Shown here: in pieces, positions 7,398-14,468 of the stretch
How positions within the stretch are numbered: the first letter of the stretch is position 1
Layout: every line of letters starts with the position of its first letter
Origin: Parvularculaceae bacterium
GTDB taxonomy: Bacteria; Pseudomonadota; Alphaproteobacteria; Caulobacterales; Parvularculaceae
NCBI GenBank assembly: GCA_013389125.1
Contig: JACADX010000373.1
Coordinates: 1-14,975 of the forward strand
Length of the DNA: 14,975 nucleotides
Direction of reading: 5' to 3'
Translations under genes and position numbers: made by a program
Notes under the pieces: model-generated
What the model was told of the DNA's origin: nothing
What the model saw: only the letters and a program-made list of their open reading frames with translations
The model's database searches: none

Positions 7398-8549
7398 CTA
7401 TCCGCCGGCGTCGATAAGATCGATCGCGCCGTCCTTGAGCCGCAAGGCGACCTCGCCGCGCAAGAGGCGTTCGGCCGTTTCGCCGAAGACTTCCCGCCGC
7501 CAGCCGCCGAGAGCCCGCACATCCCGCTCGCCGGCGGCGATCGCCTCGATATCCTGCGTCGAAGCGATGAGCCGCGATGCGACGCCAAACGCTTCGGACT
7601 GGCGTTTTAAGAGCACCTTGAGGAGTTCAATGACGTCAGGGGGAGGCGCCGCGCGCCGCTGCGGCGATTCGATCGCCGGAAGGTCAGTACGCGGAATATT
7701 CCTGCCCGCCCTCACGGCCTCAAGGATCGCCGCCGCCGACCGCGACCGCTCAAATCCCTGCGGCAGGGCGCGAGCCTGGGAGAGTTCGGCGGGCGTTGAA
7801 GGCTTCAGTCGCGCAATCTCGAAAATCGCTTCGTCCTTGAGGATGCGTCCGCGCGGCAGGTTTTTCTCCTGCGCCTCGCGCTCGCGCCACTCGGCGAGCT
7901 TGACGATCGGACCGACGTCGCCGGGCTTGACGCCGCGCAGTTTCAGCCGTTCAAAGGCGCGGGTCGGATCGGCCTTGTAAAGCGCGGGGTCTTGCAGCTC
8001 CTCCATTTCGGATTCGACCCATGAAACGCGGCCTTCGTCGTCGAGGCGCTTCCTCAAAATCTTGTAGGCGTCGCGAAGATGCGTCACGTCGGAGAGGGCG
8101 TAGGTCAGCTGCGCCTCGGAGAGCGGCCGGCGCGCCCAGTCCGTGAACCGGTGCCCCTTGTCAATCGAAGCGCCGACGAGCGCGCGCATGAGCGGCTCGT
8201 AGCCGATCTGCTCGCCGAACCCGCAGGCCATGGCGGCGATCTGCGTGTCGAAGAGCGGCCGCGGCGCTCGTCCCGTGAGCTGGTGGAAGATCTCGACGTC
8301 CTGCCGCGCCGCATGAAAGACCTTGATCGTCGCTTCATCGGACAGCGTTTCGAGGAACGGCGAAAGATCAAGCCCCGGCGCCATCGGGTCGATGATCGCT
8401 TCAAGCCCGTCCGCCGCGGCCTGAATGAGGCAAAGGATCGGCCAATAGGTTCTCTCGCGCATGAACTCCGTGTCGACCGCAAAGTAAGGCTTGGCGCGGA
8501 GTTCCTTTGAGAACGCGGCGAGGTCGTCCGTTGTCGTGATAATCTTCAT
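7398..8549 (-). CDS. rnd: Ribonuclease D
   Basis: A 3'-5' exoribonuclease that trims tRNA precursors and other stable RNAs in the cytosol. The 383-aa product (E. coli 375 aa) has the DEDDy exonuclease residues in order: Asp26 and Glu28 in AVDTEFM, Asp84 in HAARQDVEIF, and Tyr150 with Asp154 in YALSDVTHL. An HRDC-type helical domain follows at about residues 210-290 (around LARW-like LAEWREREAQEKNLPRGRI). The start is ATG at 8547-8549; the Shine-Dalgarno upstream is weak (CCGCC precedes it). It is transcribed divergently from aspS across a 119-bp spacer and converges on ppx. The context is the rnd-aspS pairing usual in this order. Confidence 0.97.
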   Translation of the reverse strand: MKIITTTDDLAAFSKELRAKPYFAVDTEFMRERTYWPILCLIQAAADGLEAIIDPMAPGLDLSPFLETLSDEATIKVFHAARQDVEIFHQLTGRAPRPLFDTQIAAMACGFGEQIGYEPLMRALVGASIDKGHRFTDWARRPLSEAQLTYALSDVTHLRDAYKILRKRLDDEGRVSWVESEMEELQDPALYKADPTRAFERLKLRGVKPGDVGPIVKLAEWREREAQEKNLPRGRILKDEAIFEIARLKPSTPAELSQARALPQGFERSRSAAAILEAVRAGRNIPRTDLPAIESPQRRAAPPPDVIELLKVLLKRQSEAFGVASRLIASTQDIEAIAAGERDVRALGGWRREVFGETAERLLRGEVALRLKDGAIDLIDAGG

Positions 8550-8668
8550 TTGAGGCGGCTTCTAACAGCGCCGGGCGTCTCCGTCACCGGGGCCCATGCC
8601 GGCGCGCCGCCTTGACAGGAGGGGGCGGGATTGCCACTCCGGCGCCGGCCTTTTCTCGCGAGGACTCC
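8550..8668. promoter_or_regulatory. Divergent rnd/aspS spacer with consensus -35 for aspS
   Basis: A perfect TTGACA lies at 8612-8617 on the plus strand, 51 bp before the aspS start. No TATAAT-like hexamer follows at 16-18 bp (CACTCC at 17 bp), so the -10 is either degenerate or the hexamer is chance. The TTG of this hexamer opens a longer in-frame ORF for aspS, which argues against using that codon as a start. No clear rnd promoter is visible on the other strand. Confidence 0.35.
8660..8664 (+). promoter_or_regulatory. Shine-Dalgarno site that fixes the aspS start
   Basis: GAGGA is followed by CTCC and the ATG at 8669. It supports ATG 8669 over the upstream in-frame TTG at 8612, which has no comparable site and would add a non-conserved Gly/Pro/Ala tail. 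Confidence 0.7.
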
Positions 8669-10462
8669 ATGCACGCCTATCGGTCCCACACCTGCGGGGC
8701 GCTTCGCCCTGACGCCGTCGGCGCTATGGTGCGGCTTTCCGGCTGGGTGCACAGGAAGCGCGACCATGGCGGTCTTCTCTTCATCGACCTTCGCGACCAT
8801 TACGGCGTGACGCAGCTCGTCGTCGAACCCGAAGCGCCGATCTTTTCGGCGATCGAGCGGGTAAGGGCCGAAAGCGTCATTCGCGTCGACGGCAAGGTCG
8901 TCGCCCGGACGCCCGAAACCCGAAACCCGAACCTGCCGACTGGCGGAATCGAAGTCAGGATCACGGACTTCGAAATCCTGTCGGCGGCTGACGAGCTGCC
9001 GTTGCCGGTGTTCGGCGAGCCGGACTATCCGGAGGAAGTTCGGCTGAAATACCGGTTCCTCGATCTGCGCCGCGACACGCTGCACAAAAGCGTCGCCTTG
9101 CGCTCGTCGGTCATCGCGTCGCTCCGCCGCCGGATGATCGCCGAGGGCTTCACCGAGTTCCAGACGCCGATCCTCACCGCGTCGAGCCCTGAAGGCGCGC
9201 GCGATTTTCTCGTTCCCTCGCGAATGCATCCAGGAAAATTCTATGCGCTGCCGCAGGCGCCGCAGCAGTTCAAGCAGCTCCTGATGGTCGCGGGCTTCGA
9301 CCGCTATTTCCAGATCGCGCCGTGTTTTCGCGACGAGGACGCCAGAGCCGATCGCAGCCCGGGCGAATTCTATCAGCTCGATTTCGAGATGAGCTTCGTC
9401 ACGCAGGACGACGTCTTCGCGGCGATCGAGCCGGTCCTGTCGGGGGTCTTCGAGGAGTTCGCGAACGGCAAGGCGGTGACGAAGCCGCCGTTTCCGCGCA
9501 TCAAATACGCGGACTCGATCCGCAAATACGGCTCCGATAAGCCGGATTTGAGAAACCCCATCGAAATGCAGGAGGTTTCCGGACACTTCCGCAGCAGCGG
9601 CTTCAAGGTCTTCGCCGGCATGCTCGAAAAGGACCCGAAGGTCGAAGTCTGGGGCGTGCCGGCGCCGGGCGGCGGCTCCAGAGCCTTCTGCGACCGGATG
9701 AATTCCTGGGCGCAGGGCGAAGGCCAGCCAGGCCTCGGCTATGTCTTCTGGCGCGAGGGCGAAGAGGGCGGAGCGGGACCGATCGCGAAAAATATCGGCC
9801 CGGAGCGCGCGGAAGCGATACGCAAGCAGTTCAATCTCAAGGTCGGCGACGCAGTCTTCTTCGTCGCCGGAAGGCCTGACGAATTCTATAAATTCGCCGG
9901 CCTTGCGCGCGCGCGGATCGGAAACGAACTGAAGCTGATCGACGAGAACCAGTTCAAATTCTGCTGGATTGTCGACTTCCCGATGTATGAGCTGCACGAG
10001 GAGACGCAGAAGATCGATTTCAGCCACAACCCCTTCTCGATGCCGCAGGGCGGGCTGGAGGCACTGGAGACGCAGGATCCGCTCGAAATCCTCGCCTACC
10101 AGTATGACATCGTCTGCAACGGCGTGGAGCTTTCGTCCGGCGCGATCCGCAACCACCGTCCCGACGTGATGCTGAAGGCGTTCGAGATCGCCGGCTACGG
10201 CGCCGACGTCGTCGAGGCGAAATTCGGCGGCATGCTGAACGCGTTTCGTTACGGCGCGCCGCCGCATGGCGGATCGGCGCCGGGCGTCGACCGGATCGTC
10301 ATGCTGCTTGCCGGCGTTCAAAACCTCCGCGAGGTGATCGCCTTCCCCTTGAACCAGCAGGCGCAGGATCTGATGATGCAGGCGCCGAACGAGGCGACGG
10401 AAAAGCAGCTGAAGGAGCTGCATATTCGCGTCGTTCCGCCGATCGTTGAGAGGAAAGGTTGA
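8669..10462 (+). CDS. aspS: Aspartyl-tRNA synthetase, bacterial type, probably non-discriminating
   Basis: Class IIb synthetase charging tRNA-Asp with aspartate, and probably also tRNA-Asn, which GatCAB then amidates. The 597-aa product has the N-terminal OB anticodon-binding domain (about 1-110), the class II catalytic core with motif 2 FRDEDARADRSPGEFYQLDF (Arg221), the bacterial GAD insertion (about 290-420), and motif 3 GVDRIVMLLAG (Arg542). The OB domain reads WVHRKRDHGG; His33 lies where Pseudomonas aeruginosa non-discriminating AspRS has His31, while discriminating E. coli AspRS has Leu. The start is ATG 8669, beginning MHAYRSHTCG. The 3' end contains AGGAAAGG just before the TGA, and the frame stays open after the TGA into a Sel1-repeat ORF. 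Confidence 0.98.
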   Translation: MHAYRSHTCGALRPDAVGAMVRLSGWVHRKRDHGGLLFIDLRDHYGVTQLVVEPEAPIFSAIERVRAESVIRVDGKVVARTPETRNPNLPTGGIEVRITDFEILSAADELPLPVFGEPDYPEEVRLKYRFLDLRRDTLHKSVALRSSVIASLRRRMIAEGFTEFQTPILTASSPEGARDFLVPSRMHPGKFYALPQAPQQFKQLLMVAGFDRYFQIAPCFRDEDARADRSPGEFYQLDFEMSFVTQDDVFAAIEPVLSGVFEEFANGKAVTKPPFPRIKYADSIRKYGSDKPDLRNPIEMQEVSGHFRSSGFKVFAGMLEKDPKVEVWGVPAPGGGSRAFCDRMNSWAQGEGQPGLGYVFWREGEEGGAGPIAKNIGPERAEAIRKQFNLKVGDAVFFVAGRPDEFYKFAGLARARIGNELKLIDENQFKFCWIVDFPMYELHEETQKIDFSHNPFSMPQGGLEALETQDPLEILAYQYDIVCNGVELSSGAIRNHRPDVMLKAFEIAGYGADVVEAKFGGMLNAFRYGAPPHGGSAPGVDRIVMLLAGVQNLREVIAFPLNQQAQDLMMQAPNEATEKQLKELHIRVVPPIVERKG

Positions 10463-10519
10463 GACGGCGCAACATCGGGCGCCGCCGAGAACGCCATCGC
10501 TCAGGTCAATTACCGCGTC

Positions 10520-10930
10520 ATGCTGCAGGACGGCCGCGCGCCCGCCGAGGCGAGAGAGCAATTCGATCGGGCCGCGCGGCAAGGTCATCCGGTCGCGAGC
10601 TTCAATCTCGCCGTCTTTAATCGCGACGGGATCGCGATGAAGCGGAACATCAGCGAGGCGATCCGTCTCTTCCGGTTGGCCGCCGAAACGCCAAACGTCC
10701 GGCAAGGACAGGCGCATTACGAGCTGGCGCGGATTCTCGAAACCGGCGACGGCGTCGCGCTGATAGGCGGCGATGTCTATGGGCGAAGCGAACTCGCGTC
10801 TCACTATCCCGCCGGCGCGGGCGGGCTTGCAAAGGATGAGGCGGAAGCGATGCGCCTCTCCACCTTGGCTGCAAGGCGGGGCGGCGCCTATGCGCAAGCC
10901 GAACTCAAGAGACTCGGCCGAACCTCGTAA
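10520..10930 (+). CDS. Sel1-repeat (TPR-like) small protein, probably a truncated remnant
   Basis: From its first ATG it encodes 136 aa with Sel1-like repeats: part of one at residues 1-22 (ending FDRAARQGHP), one at 24-58 (SFNLAVFNRDG through LFRLAAE), one at about 63-82 that stops after ETGDGVAL, and one at 84-122 (SELASHYPAGAGG through LAARRGG). Sel1 repeats are helical adaptors; no specific role can be inferred. Three things are odd. Repeat-like sequence (AENAIAQVNYRV) continues in frame upstream of the ATG for 19 codons to the aspS TGA with no ATG, GTG or TTG. The third repeat lacks the roughly 20 residues expected before GGDVYG. No good ribosome site precedes the ATG. It may be an eroded gene, or its true start may be non-canonical. 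It ends 17 bp before the convergent MFS gene. Confidence 0.55.
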   Translation: MLQDGRAPAEAREQFDRAARQGHPVASFNLAVFNRDGIAMKRNISEAIRLFRLAAETPNVRQGQAHYELARILETGDGVALIGGDVYGRSELASHYPAGAGGLAKDEAEAMRLSTLAARRGGAYAQAELKRLGRTS

Positions 10931-10947
10931 TTGCCGCGCTCGCGCGA

Positions 10948-12219
10948 TCATATCGGCGTATCGTGACCGGGCTCGGGCTCGGGTTCGACGGCGAGCGGCG
11001 TCGGCGCTAAGCGTTCGAATCCCTTTTCCAGGAATGCAAAGGCGGCGCAGGCCGCGCAGATCATTGACGTCGCGATGAACAGCGCGCTCGGCGCGATTGA
11101 ATAGAAAAACGTCCCGATGAACGGCGCGAAGATGAATCCCGATGCGCCGGCGGCGTTCGACAGTCCCGCCGCCGATCCTTGTTCGTCCGCCGTTACGGAA
11201 AGCGAGGCGGCGCCGACATAGCCGGGGCCGATCATCCCGCCGCCGAGCCCTGACAGCAGCATGCCGAAGACGAGCGGACCAAGATCGGTCGAGATCGCGA
11301 CGATGATGTGACCGGCGCAAATGAGCAAGGGGCCGACGCGCATCAGCGTCGCGGGCGGCAAATTGAACCGCTGAACCAGAACGAGCTGCGAAAAGAGCGA
11401 GGCCATCGCCGCGTCCGAGAGCGCGATGCCGACAAGTTGCAGCGCGTCCTTGCTCGGCAGGCCGAGCCGATCGATGAGATAGAAGTCGATGAACTGGATC
11501 GGGATCGACATCGCGACGCCCGTCGCAAGGCCATAGATGAGAAGATGGCGGATGCGCCGGTCAATGGGCGAGAGGCGCGGCGGGCGGGGCCGCTCTTTCG
11601 GCGGCGTCCGCTCCGGCAGGAAGAACCAGACCGCGACGACCGAACAGGCCGCAGCCGCCGCGACGGCGTAAAGCGGCGCCAAGGGATCGATCGCAACGAC
11701 GGCGCCGGCGAAAGCCGGCCCGACCATCGCGCCGATCCCGAACGCCGCCGAGAATGCGGACATCCCGGCCGTCCGGCGTTCGGGCGGCGTGCGGTCGGCG
11801 ATGTAAGCCTGCGCAGCGCCCGGCGTCGCGCACCCGATGACGCCGTAAATCATGCGCGCGCCAAGCAAGAGCGCATAGAGGACGGCGCCGGCGAGCGCGC
11901 CTTCCATGCCGAGATGAAGGACGGTCGCGAACGCGGTCATCGAAACGGCGAATCCGGTAAGGCCGATGACGATGAAAGGTCGGCGCCCGAATATGTCGCT
12001 CTGTCGGCCCCAGAGCGGACCGATCAGCACCCAGAACAGCGCCGACAGCATGAAGATCGTCAGAACTTGAAGATCGCCCATGCCGATCTCGCGCGCGAGC
12101 GGCGGCAGCACCGCGAACACGATCGTCTGACCCATGCCCATGCAGACGACGCCGGCGAGAAGGATGACGAGCGCGATCTGCCGCTGGCGCGGGGTTGAGG
12201 GGGCGTCGTCGAACTTCAA
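10948..12219 (-). CDS. MFS transporter, drug:H+ antiporter-1 (TCR/Tet-like) type
   Basis: A 423-aa inner-membrane protein with about 12 hydrophobic segments. TM1 is near residues 15-38 (ALVILLAGVVCMGMGQT). Motif A, GRQSDIFGRRP (71-81), lies in the TM2-TM3 loop and is typical of proton-driven MFS antiporters. IGCATPGAAQAYIADRTP sits in the TM5 region, resembling Tet/DHA1 exporters. The C-terminus ends in a Pro-Glu repeat (EPEPEPG). The substrate is unknown; efflux of a drug or metabolite is the family-based guess. I chose the TTG at 12217-12219, with GGAG 9 nt upstream (12229-12232), because it gives a normal short N-tail. An in-frame ATG at 12457-12459 with its own GGAG would add 80 Arg/Ala-rich residues not expected in this family. 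It may have its own promoter in the gene-free stretch upstream. Confidence 0.9.
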   Translation of the reverse strand: MKFDDAPSTPRQRQIALVILLAGVVCMGMGQTIVFAVLPPLAREIGMGDLQVLTIFMLSALFWVLIGPLWGRQSDIFGRRPFIVIGLTGFAVSMTAFATVLHLGMEGALAGAVLYALLLGARMIYGVIGCATPGAAQAYIADRTPPERRTAGMSAFSAAFGIGAMVGPAFAGAVVAIDPLAPLYAVAAAAACSVVAVWFFLPERTPPKERPRPPRLSPIDRRIRHLLIYGLATGVAMSIPIQFIDFYLIDRLGLPSKDALQLVGIALSDAAMASLFSQLVLVQRFNLPPATLMRVGPLLICAGHIIVAISTDLGPLVFGMLLSGLGGGMIGPGYVGAASLSVTADEQGSAAGLSNAAGASGFIFAPFIGTFFYSIAPSALFIATSMICAACAAFAFLEKGFERLAPTPLAVEPEPEPGHDTPI

Positions 12220-12536
12220 GGAATGAAACTCCGGGACCTGTCGAGCAATGCCAGCGTCGCCCAAGCTGTTCAATGCAAAGCGCTGGCGAGGCGGCCTGGC
12301 GCCGCCGCGACCGGCGCGCGCAGTTTCGGCTTCTTCCGCGGCCGACAGGGGCGAACGGCGCCTTTTCCGTCCGCGATTCGGCGCGCCGCGATCGCGAAAC
12401 GGCGCATCAGCGCCAAAGCGCTCTGAGCGGGCTTCGAAATTCAGCAACAAGGCAGCCATGCGCGGCGGCTCCAAAACGGCGCAGGCAGCCTGGGGGCGCG
12501 ATCGGGGGTGGGGGATAACTTTTTGTGAAAATCCAG

Positions 12537-12565
12537 TAATATCAGAGACTTAGTCTTATAATTAA
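12537..12565 (-). promoter_or_regulatory. Candidate MFS promoter with an operator-like palindrome between its hexamers
   Basis: On the minus strand a weak -35-like TTAATT (12560-12565) and a -10-like ATATTA (12537-12542) are 17 bp apart. The 11-bp palindrome AGACT-A-AGTCT (12546-12556) falls wholly within the spacer. That geometry is used by repressors and MerR-type activators of efflux genes. Both hexamers match consensus poorly, and no regulator gene lies beside it. Proposed from position and base composition only. Confidence 0.3.
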
Positions 12566-12569
12566 CTCG

Positions 12570-12588
12570 CGGCGCGGGCCAAGCGCCG
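12570..12588 (-). terminator. Possible weak terminator after the TMEM175-like gene
   Basis: On the minus strand, CGGCGC, a 7-nt loop and GCGCCG form a 6-bp perfect stem starting 13 nt past the stop at 12601. The following GAGTTAATTA is only mildly T-rich. An overlapping alternative stem AGCGC/GCGCT also exists. Termination here is uncertain. Confidence 0.25.
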
Positions 12589-12600
12589 GTCGAGCGCTGC

Positions 12601-13179
12601 TCATTTGACGCCGATCGCCCGCTCAATGCGCCGGTCGGGAACGAGCCAGACCAGCGCGACAAGGACGTAAAGCGCCTCCGAGATCATCGGCTCCGTGAAG
12701 GCCAGGACGATGCCGGCGAGATAGGCGAACGGCGACAGCTTGCCTTTCCAGTCGGCGCCAAGCGCCTTGGCGAGCGTTCCCTCCCGGCCATGACGGCGGA
12801 TGATCGCCATCTGCAGGATGAAATAGGCGACCGCGGGCATGAGCAGCGCGAGCCCGTAGACAGCGACCGGCAACGAGGCGAATTCGTTCTCGCCCATCCA
12901 CGCGGTCGCAAATGGAATCAGCGAGAGCCAGAAGAGGAGGTGCATGTTCGCCCAGAGGATCGCCCCGTCGACGCGTTCCGCCGCCATCAGCAAGTGATGA
13001 TGATTATTCCAGTAGATGGCGAGGTAGAGAAAACTTAAGACATAGCTGAGGAAGACCGGCGTCAGGGCGGCAAGCGACGCCAGGTCGGCGTGATGCGGCG
13101 CCTTCATTTCCAGCACCATGATGGTGATGATGATCGCGATGACGCCGTCGCTGAAGGCGGTGAGGCGTTCTTTCGGCAT
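12601..13179 (-). CDS. TMEM175 family (DUF1211) potassium-channel-like membrane protein
   Basis: A 192-aa protein with about six hydrophobic segments, the length of single-repeat bacterial TMEM175 channels, which assemble as tetramers in the membrane. The signature RLTAFSDGVIAI, with FSDG at residues 9-12 at the start of TM1, is diagnostic; TM1 continues IIITIMVLEM. The NNHHHLL segment at the TM2 end and the WLSLIPF segment near TM4 also fit the family. Known relatives conduct K+ (and protons, in the lysosomal animal protein); activity here is inferred. The start ATG at 13177-13179 has a GGGA purine run about 9 nt upstream. It follows the oxidoreductase gene after 45 nt containing a small hairpin (CGCAGC/GCTGCG, 13207-13220) without a T-run, so co-transcription is possible. 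Confidence 0.94.
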   Translation of the reverse strand: MPKERLTAFSDGVIAIIITIMVLEMKAPHHADLASLAALTPVFLSYVLSFLYLAIYWNNHHHLLMAAERVDGAILWANMHLLFWLSLIPFATAWMGENEFASLPVAVYGLALLMPAVAYFILQMAIIRRHGREGTLAKALGADWKGKLSPFAYLAGIVLAFTEPMISEALYVLVALVWLVPDRRIERAIGVK

Positions 13180-13224
13180 AAAGGGTCCCGTTCGGATGCG
13201 ATACGCCGCAGCCTGCTGCGATTC

Positions 13225-14397
13225 TCATTCGCGGCCGAAGGTCAACCCCGCTTTGGCCTGGAGGCGCTTCGAGAGCGGCGCGGCCATGGCGGCGGCGGGC
13301 GTCCAGACGCCTCCCTTCGTCTCCCGAGCGTCGCGGACGAGCGTGATCGCGCTTTCGGCGATCATCTTCGAGGTCGAGCCGTAGCCGGGGTCCTTGTCGC
13401 CTTTGCAATGGGTGCGGATCTTTTCGCCGCGCGCCGTCTCGCCGATGAAGAGGATGTCGTAAAAGCCGGTCTCGCGTTCTTCCCTCGTCGGACCTTCGCC
13501 GGGCTTTGGCGCATCCTCGCTCATCAGCGTAGTGTCGGAAGCGACGGCCTTGGCGATCGCTTCGCCTTGCTCGCCCTTTCCGGTCATCATCATTTCCGAA
13601 TAGCGGAAGTCCCTGCCGTAAGGACATCCCATCAGGAAGTTCGAGCGGTGGACGTTCTTGGTGTTGATCGGCGCCATGACGAACGGCGCGAGCCAGACGC
13701 CCGTCGCCTCGTCGAGCGTCGGCTTCGACATCGAAGGCTGTTCGGCGCCGATGAAACCCGGCGTCAGGGCGAAGGGGCTTTTCAGGAGTTCAATGACGGA
13801 CGGATCCTTGAACGCCGCAGCCATCGTCGCCTTAAGGCTCGCCGCCGTGCCGCCGGAGAACTTGCCTTTCATGGCGCGCACGCGTCCCTTGATCTCGAGG
13901 CAGGGGGCGCCGAACTCCTTCTTTGCTTCCTCTTGCGTGCGCCAGACGCCGAGGTCGAACGGGATCGAATCAAATCCGCAGGAAAAGACGATGCGTGCGC
14001 CGGATTTCTTCGCCGCCGCCTCGTATTTGTCGATCATTGCGCGCATCCAGTTCGGTTCGCCGCAAAGATCGACATAGTCCGTTCCGGTTTCGGCGCAGGC
14101 GGCGACGAGCGGTTCGCCATAAAGCTGATAGGGGCCGACCGTGGTGATGACGCACTTCGCGCGCGCCGCCATCGCTTTTATGGAAGCGGGGTCCGAGGCG
14201 TCGGCGGCGATGACGGGGACCGAGGCCGGCGCCCCGATCTGCGCCATCACCTCTTTGAGTTTTGCCGCGCTGCGGCCCGCGACCGCCCATTTCAGCGTGG
14301 CGTCCCCGCCGTATTCGGACGCAAGATACTCCGCGACGAGCCGTCCCGTATAACCGCTCGCCCCGTAGACAATGATGTCGAATTCCCTGGCGCCCAT
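13225..14397 (-). CDS. Saccharopine dehydrogenase-like / trans-acting enoyl reductase family oxidoreductase
   Basis: A 390-aa NAD(P)-dependent oxidoreductase of the group including mycobacterial trans-acting enoyl reductases and animal SCCPDH. It opens with FDIIVYGASGYTGRLVAEYL; the Rossmann glycine motif is G12-A-S-G15-Y-T-G18. A second strand has WAVAGRSAAKL, and VITTVGPYQLYGEPLVAACA with TDYVDLCGEP follows, as in the saccharopine dehydrogenase NADP-binding domain. The substrate is unknown; true saccharopine dehydrogenase activity is not implied. In mycobacteria a relative reduces the enoyl bond in polyketide lipids; whether that applies here is open. The ATG at 14395-14397 has a strong GGGAG upstream. 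It lies between the PH-domain gene (71 nt upstream, with a 10-bp palindrome at 14438-14447) and the TMEM175-like gene, all on the same strand. Confidence 0.92.
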   Translation of the reverse strand: MGAREFDIIVYGASGYTGRLVAEYLASEYGGDATLKWAVAGRSAAKLKEVMAQIGAPASVPVIAADASDPASIKAMAARAKCVITTVGPYQLYGEPLVAACAETGTDYVDLCGEPNWMRAMIDKYEAAAKKSGARIVFSCGFDSIPFDLGVWRTQEEAKKEFGAPCLEIKGRVRAMKGKFSGGTAASLKATMAAAFKDPSVIELLKSPFALTPGFIGAEQPSMSKPTLDEATGVWLAPFVMAPINTKNVHRSNFLMGCPYGRDFRYSEMMMTGKGEQGEAIAKAVASDTTLMSEDAPKPGEGPTREERETGFYDILFIGETARGEKIRTHCKGDKDPGYGSTSKMIAESAITLVRDARETKGGVWTPAAAMAAPLSKRLQAKAGLTFGRE

Positions 14398-14468
14398 GCC
14401 GCTCTCCCTTTGTTCGGCGGAGAGTGGACCCGACGGAGCGTCGACGCAATCTCGGCGCGCTCGGGGCG

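Larger units (their letters stand above)
12220..12600. other. Gene-free stretch upstream of the MFS gene with an AT-rich island
   Basis: About 380 bp lacking a convincing gene. The part at 12220-12510 is GC-rich and open in several frames on both strands, but the translations are Arg/Ala/Pro-rich and resemble nothing I know. From about 12511 to 12566 composition switches to AT-rich, with the palindrome AGACTTAGTCT at 12546-12556. This island probably holds the MFS promoter. A weak hairpin at 12570-12588 lies just past the TMEM175-like gene stop. Confidence 0.6.

Noticed and set aside
6656..7588. A 310-codon minus-strand open frame spanning the ppx/rnd junction
   Set aside because: Antisense to ppx and overlapping the rnd 3' end out of frame; no recognisable domain.
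8546..11320. A 924-codon open frame on the minus strand, antisense to aspS, the Sel1 ORF and part of the MFS region
   Set aside because: It lies opposite the unmistakable aspS, its translation is Arg/Asp/Ala-rich without any recognisable domain, and such long shadows are normal opposite GC-rich genes with strong third-position bias.
11308..12198. A 296-codon plus-strand open frame
   Set aside because: Antisense to the MFS gene; Arg/Asp/Glu-rich translation typical of the complement of a membrane-protein gene.
12557..12562. Perfect TATAAT on the plus strand
   Set aside because: No -35 at suitable spacing and no plus-strand gene downstream; it overlaps the AT-rich island better explained by a minus-strand promoter.
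14438..14447. 10-bp palindrome GCGTCGACGC between the PH-domain and oxidoreductase genes
   Set aside because: Short and GC-rich enough to occur by chance; no T-run and no promoter-like elements beside it.
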